The notes under the pieces are model-generated. The model was not told where the DNA came from and did no database searches. It saw nothing but the letters and a program-made list of their open reading frames with translations. This document shows, piece by piece, positions 13,180 to 15,065 of a stretch of 15,065 bases of DNA. Source of the stretch: Methyloceanibacter sp. (lineage in GTDB: Bacteria > Pseudomonadota > Alphaproteobacteria > Rhizobiales > Methyloligellaceae); contig JAENXG010000032.1 of assembly GCA_016649675.1 (NCBI GenBank), forward strand, positions 1-15,065, written 5' to 3'. The translations under genes were made by a program, and so were the position numbers. Each line of letters starts with the position of its first letter. The stretch's first letter is position 1.

Positions 13180-14598
13180 ATGGAGAATGGCCACTCAAGC
13201 GATTCGTCGAGGTCGCGGGGAGAAAAGGCGTTGAGCGATCAGGCTGAGCGGGGCGGCCGGGCGCTACCGGCAGGTCTCTTCGGGCGCATCGGCGCAGCCG
13301 TCATGCGGCCCTTCCGGGAGGTTGCTGCCCGACTCAGGGCGTCGCTATGGCTGATTGTCGCCGTGGCCGTCATCATGGCGTCCCTCGTCCTCATCGCCGG
13401 CCTTTCCAAGGCCTTCGCTCTGATCGGCTTGGTCAGTTTCGTGGCCTCGGTGGTGCTGCTGCCTCGCCCCGATGCCGAGCACGCTCTCACCGCCGCGCTG
13501 GAGCGCCCCGCCGCAACGGCGCGGACAGCCGCTGCCACGCATGTCATGGGCGAGGCGCTGCCTGACCCCGTGATCCTGCTCAACCCGGCGGGTCACGTGC
13601 TCTTTTGCAATTCGCCGGCGCGGGGCCTGTTCGTGTCTTTACGCGAAGGGAGCCACATCTCCTCGGTGATCCGGACGCCGGAGTTCTTGGACGCCGTGAG
13701 CGCCGCGCCCGACCGCGGCCGCGCCGTCACGGTGACCTATGCCGAGCGCGTGCCCGTGGGCCGGCGCATGGCGGCGACCGTCGCGCCGCTGACCCGGGGG
13801 ACCGAGCGGGGCGGCAACATCCTCGTACTGCTGCGCGATCTGACAGAGGGCGAGCGCATCAATCAGATGCGGGCCGATTTCATCGCCAATGCGAGCCACG
13901 AGCTGCGCACGCCGCTCGCCTCCTTGCGCGGCTTCATCGAGACGTTGCAGGGCACCGCCAGGGAGGACAGCGGGGCGCGCGAGCGCTTCCTTCCCATCAT
14001 GGCCGAGCAGGCCTCGCGCATGACGCGCCTCATCGACGAGCTCCTCTCCTTGAGCCGCGTCGAGATGAACGCCCATGTGCCGCCTTCCGACCTCGTCGAT
14101 CTGAATGACGTCCTGCTTCACGCCAAGGACACGCTCGATCCGCTGGTGCGCGAGACGGCCTTTCGCTTCGATGTCGGGCGCTTCCCGCGTCCGGCGATGG
14201 TCCGCGGCGACCGCGACGAGCTCGTCCAGGTGCTGCAGAACCTCGTGCAGAACGCGCTCAAATATGGCGACAAAGGCGGCCAGGTGCGGGTCGAGGCCAA
14301 GCACATCCCCTCGCTTGGCCGGCAGGGAGGCCGCTACGTCATCGCCGTGATCGACAATGGGCCCGGCATTGCGCCCGAGCATCTGCCGCGGCTGACCGAG
14401 CGCTTCTACCGCGTCGATGTGGCCTCGAGCCGGGAGAAGGGCGGCACGGGCTTGGGGCTCGCCATCGTCAAGCACATCCTCAATCGCCATAAGGGCGAGC
14501 TGGCCATCGCCTCGATGCCGGGCAAAGGCTCGACTTTCACCATCATGCTCAACGAGGCGCGCGTGAGCCAGCCCGACAAGGGCGCCGCCACAGGCTGA
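13180..14598 (+). CDS. phoR: PhoR-type phosphate-regulon sensor histidine kinase
   Basis: Membrane histidine kinase that phosphorylates the response regulator PhoB when phosphate is scarce. The 472-residue product has a basic N-terminus, two close membrane spans (about 56-73 and 77-94) with almost no periplasmic loop, and a PAS domain (about 124-222). The HisKA domain carries the H-box FIANASHELRTPL (234-246, H240). The ATPase domain has the N-box QNLVQNALKY (353-362), G1 DNGPGIA (392-398), the F-box in LTERFYRVD (405-413) and G2 GGTGLGLAI (421-429). The short-loop two-span plus PAS layout is that of PhoR rather than of ligand-sensing kinases. ATG 13180 has GGAG at 13169-13172; a GTG at 13147 in frame is less likely. 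A Pho-box-like repeat lies 48 bases upstream. No phoB, pst or phoU follows; a convergent arsH does. Confidence 0.88.
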   Translation: MENGHSSDSSRSRGEKALSDQAERGGRALPAGLFGRIGAAVMRPFREVAARLRASLWLIVAVAVIMASLVLIAGLSKAFALIGLVSFVASVVLLPRPDAEHALTAALERPAATARTAAATHVMGEALPDPVILLNPAGHVLFCNSPARGLFVSLREGSHISSVIRTPEFLDAVSAAPDRGRAVTVTYAERVPVGRRMAATVAPLTRGTERGGNILVLLRDLTEGERINQMRADFIANASHELRTPLASLRGFIETLQGTAREDSGARERFLPIMAEQASRMTRLIDELLSLSRVEMNAHVPPSDLVDLNDVLLHAKDTLDPLVRETAFRFDVGRFPRPAMVRGDRDELVQVLQNLVQNALKYGDKGGQVRVEAKHIPSLGRQGGRYVIAVIDNGPGIAPEHLPRLTERFYRVDVASSREKGGTGLGLAIVKHILNRHKGELAIASMPGKGSTFTIMLNEARVSQPDKGAATG

Positions 14599-14621
14599 GA
14601 GCCGCCCTGACTCGGGGCCCA

Positions 14622-15065
14622 TCACATGGCGATGGTATTCACCCTCAGGGACTGCTTTTCCAGTTGCTCCTTACGCTCACTGTAGCGGCTCGTTAAGTAG
14701 GCTGATGCGCCACGCGTCAGAAGTGTGAACTTCATCAGCTCCTCCATCACATCGACGACGCGATCATAATAGGCCGAGGGTTTCATCCGGCCGGCCTCGT
14801 CGAATTGTTCGTAGGCCTTAGGCACCGAAGACTGATTCGGGATCGTGATCATCCGCATCCACCGGCCGAGCACGCGGAGCTGGTTCACCGCGTTAAACGA
14901 TTGCGATCCGCCGCTCACTTGCACGACCGCAAGCGTCTTGCCCTGCGTCGGCCGCACCGCTCCAAGCGATAGCGGTATCCAGTCGATCTGCGCCTTCATG
15001 ATCCCGCTCATCGCCCCATGTCGCTCTGGGCTGCACCACACGTGACCTTCCGACCAGGATGACAG
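14622..15065 (-). CDS. arsH: ArsH-type NADPH-dependent FMN reductase (5' end outside window)
   Basis: Flavoprotein of the FMN_red/flavodoxin-like family linked to arsenic resistance, where ArsH oxidises trivalent organoarsenicals. The visible 147 C-terminal residues include the ArsH hallmark WSEGHVWCSPERHGAMSG near the window edge. KAQIDWIPLS, GAVRPTQGKTLAVVQVSGGS, QSFNAVNQLRVLGRWMRMITIPNQSS and DEAGRMKPSAYYDRVVDVMEEL follow in the order expected for ArsH. The frame is open to position 15065, so the start and the N-terminal flavin-binding part lie beyond the window. The GTG at 15041 is an internal valine codon, not the start. The gene converges with phoR (23 bases between stops). Other ars genes would be expected beyond the right edge if this is an arsenic operon. 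Confidence 0.93.
   Translation of the reverse strand: MSSWSEGHVWCSPERHGAMSGIMKAQIDWIPLSLGAVRPTQGKTLAVVQVSGGSQSFNAVNQLRVLGRWMRMITIPNQSSVPKAYEQFDEAGRMKPSAYYDRVVDVMEELMKFTLLTRGASAYLTSRYSERKEQLEKQSLRVNTIAM

Noticed and set aside
13639..14625. Long open frame (328 codons) on the - strand opposite phoR
   Set aside because: Same reason: antisense to a certain gene with all kinase boxes; no motif of its own.
14622..15041. Complete small reductase starting at GTG 15041
   Set aside because: The reading frame continues with ArsH-family residues (WSEGH) to the window edge, so the gene is partial rather than a short complete one.
1..15065. CRISPR arrays, insertion sequences, prophage or integrase genes, tRNA genes
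   Set aside because: No regularly spaced repeats, transposase or integrase motifs, terminal inverted repeats or tRNA-like cloverleaf were seen on either strand.

Overview
The window looks like chromosomal DNA of a high-GC alphaproteobacterium, most likely a member of the Hyphomicrobiales (Rhizobiales). This rests on the strong G/C third-position bias of the core genes, the style of the Mrp, MoaA, Ada, PPK2 and PhoR proteins, the small DUF6494 and DUF971 genes, and an alphaproteobacterial-style ArsH. The order-level assignment is an inference, not a proof. No tRNA, rRNA, CRISPR array, transposase or phage gene was recognised.

Left part (1-3580), accessory in character. It holds a three-histidine-box membrane fatty acid desaturase (+), a short secreted protein of unknown function (-), a membrane-anchored orphan protein (-) with less GC-biased codon use than its neighbours, and two gene-poor stretches. 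One of these (1108-1413) carries a perfect inverted repeat. The other (2927-3580) carries adjacent hairpins and possible coding debris.

Middle part (3581-8902). A secreted Cys-type sulfatase and the Mrp/ApbC Fe-S scaffold ATPase lie in tandem (+), followed by a TonB/TolA-like, single-membrane-span, Pro/Ala/Lys-rich protein (+). That protein converges with a membrane-bound GGDEF-EAL protein (-) in which the c-di-GMP synthesis, inhibition and hydrolysis motifs all appear intact.

Right-central part (9078-12018). moaA (-) lies immediately downstream of a 67-residue very basic protein (-) that resembles the ribosome-rescue factor ArfA. Divergent from these is a two-gene unit (+) of DUF6494 and DUF971. 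This unit converges, one base apart, with ada, the methylation-repair regulator and methyltransferase. The DUF59-Mrp protein and the separate DUF971 protein together contain the three domains that are fused in plant HCF101, so a shared Fe-S role is plausible. MoaA is itself a client that needs two 4Fe-4S clusters.

Right end (12153-15065). ppk2 (-) and phoR (+) are divergent, and the 145-bp space between their start codons holds a Pho-box-like direct repeat. This suggests phosphate-starvation control of polyphosphate metabolism and of the sensor kinase. arsH (-), cut by the window end, converges on phoR.

No clearly new multi-gene system is evident. The items most worth a second look are the ArfA-like gene abutting moaA, the Pho box between ppk2 and phoR, the split-HCF101 gene set, and the unexplained 2927-3580 region.
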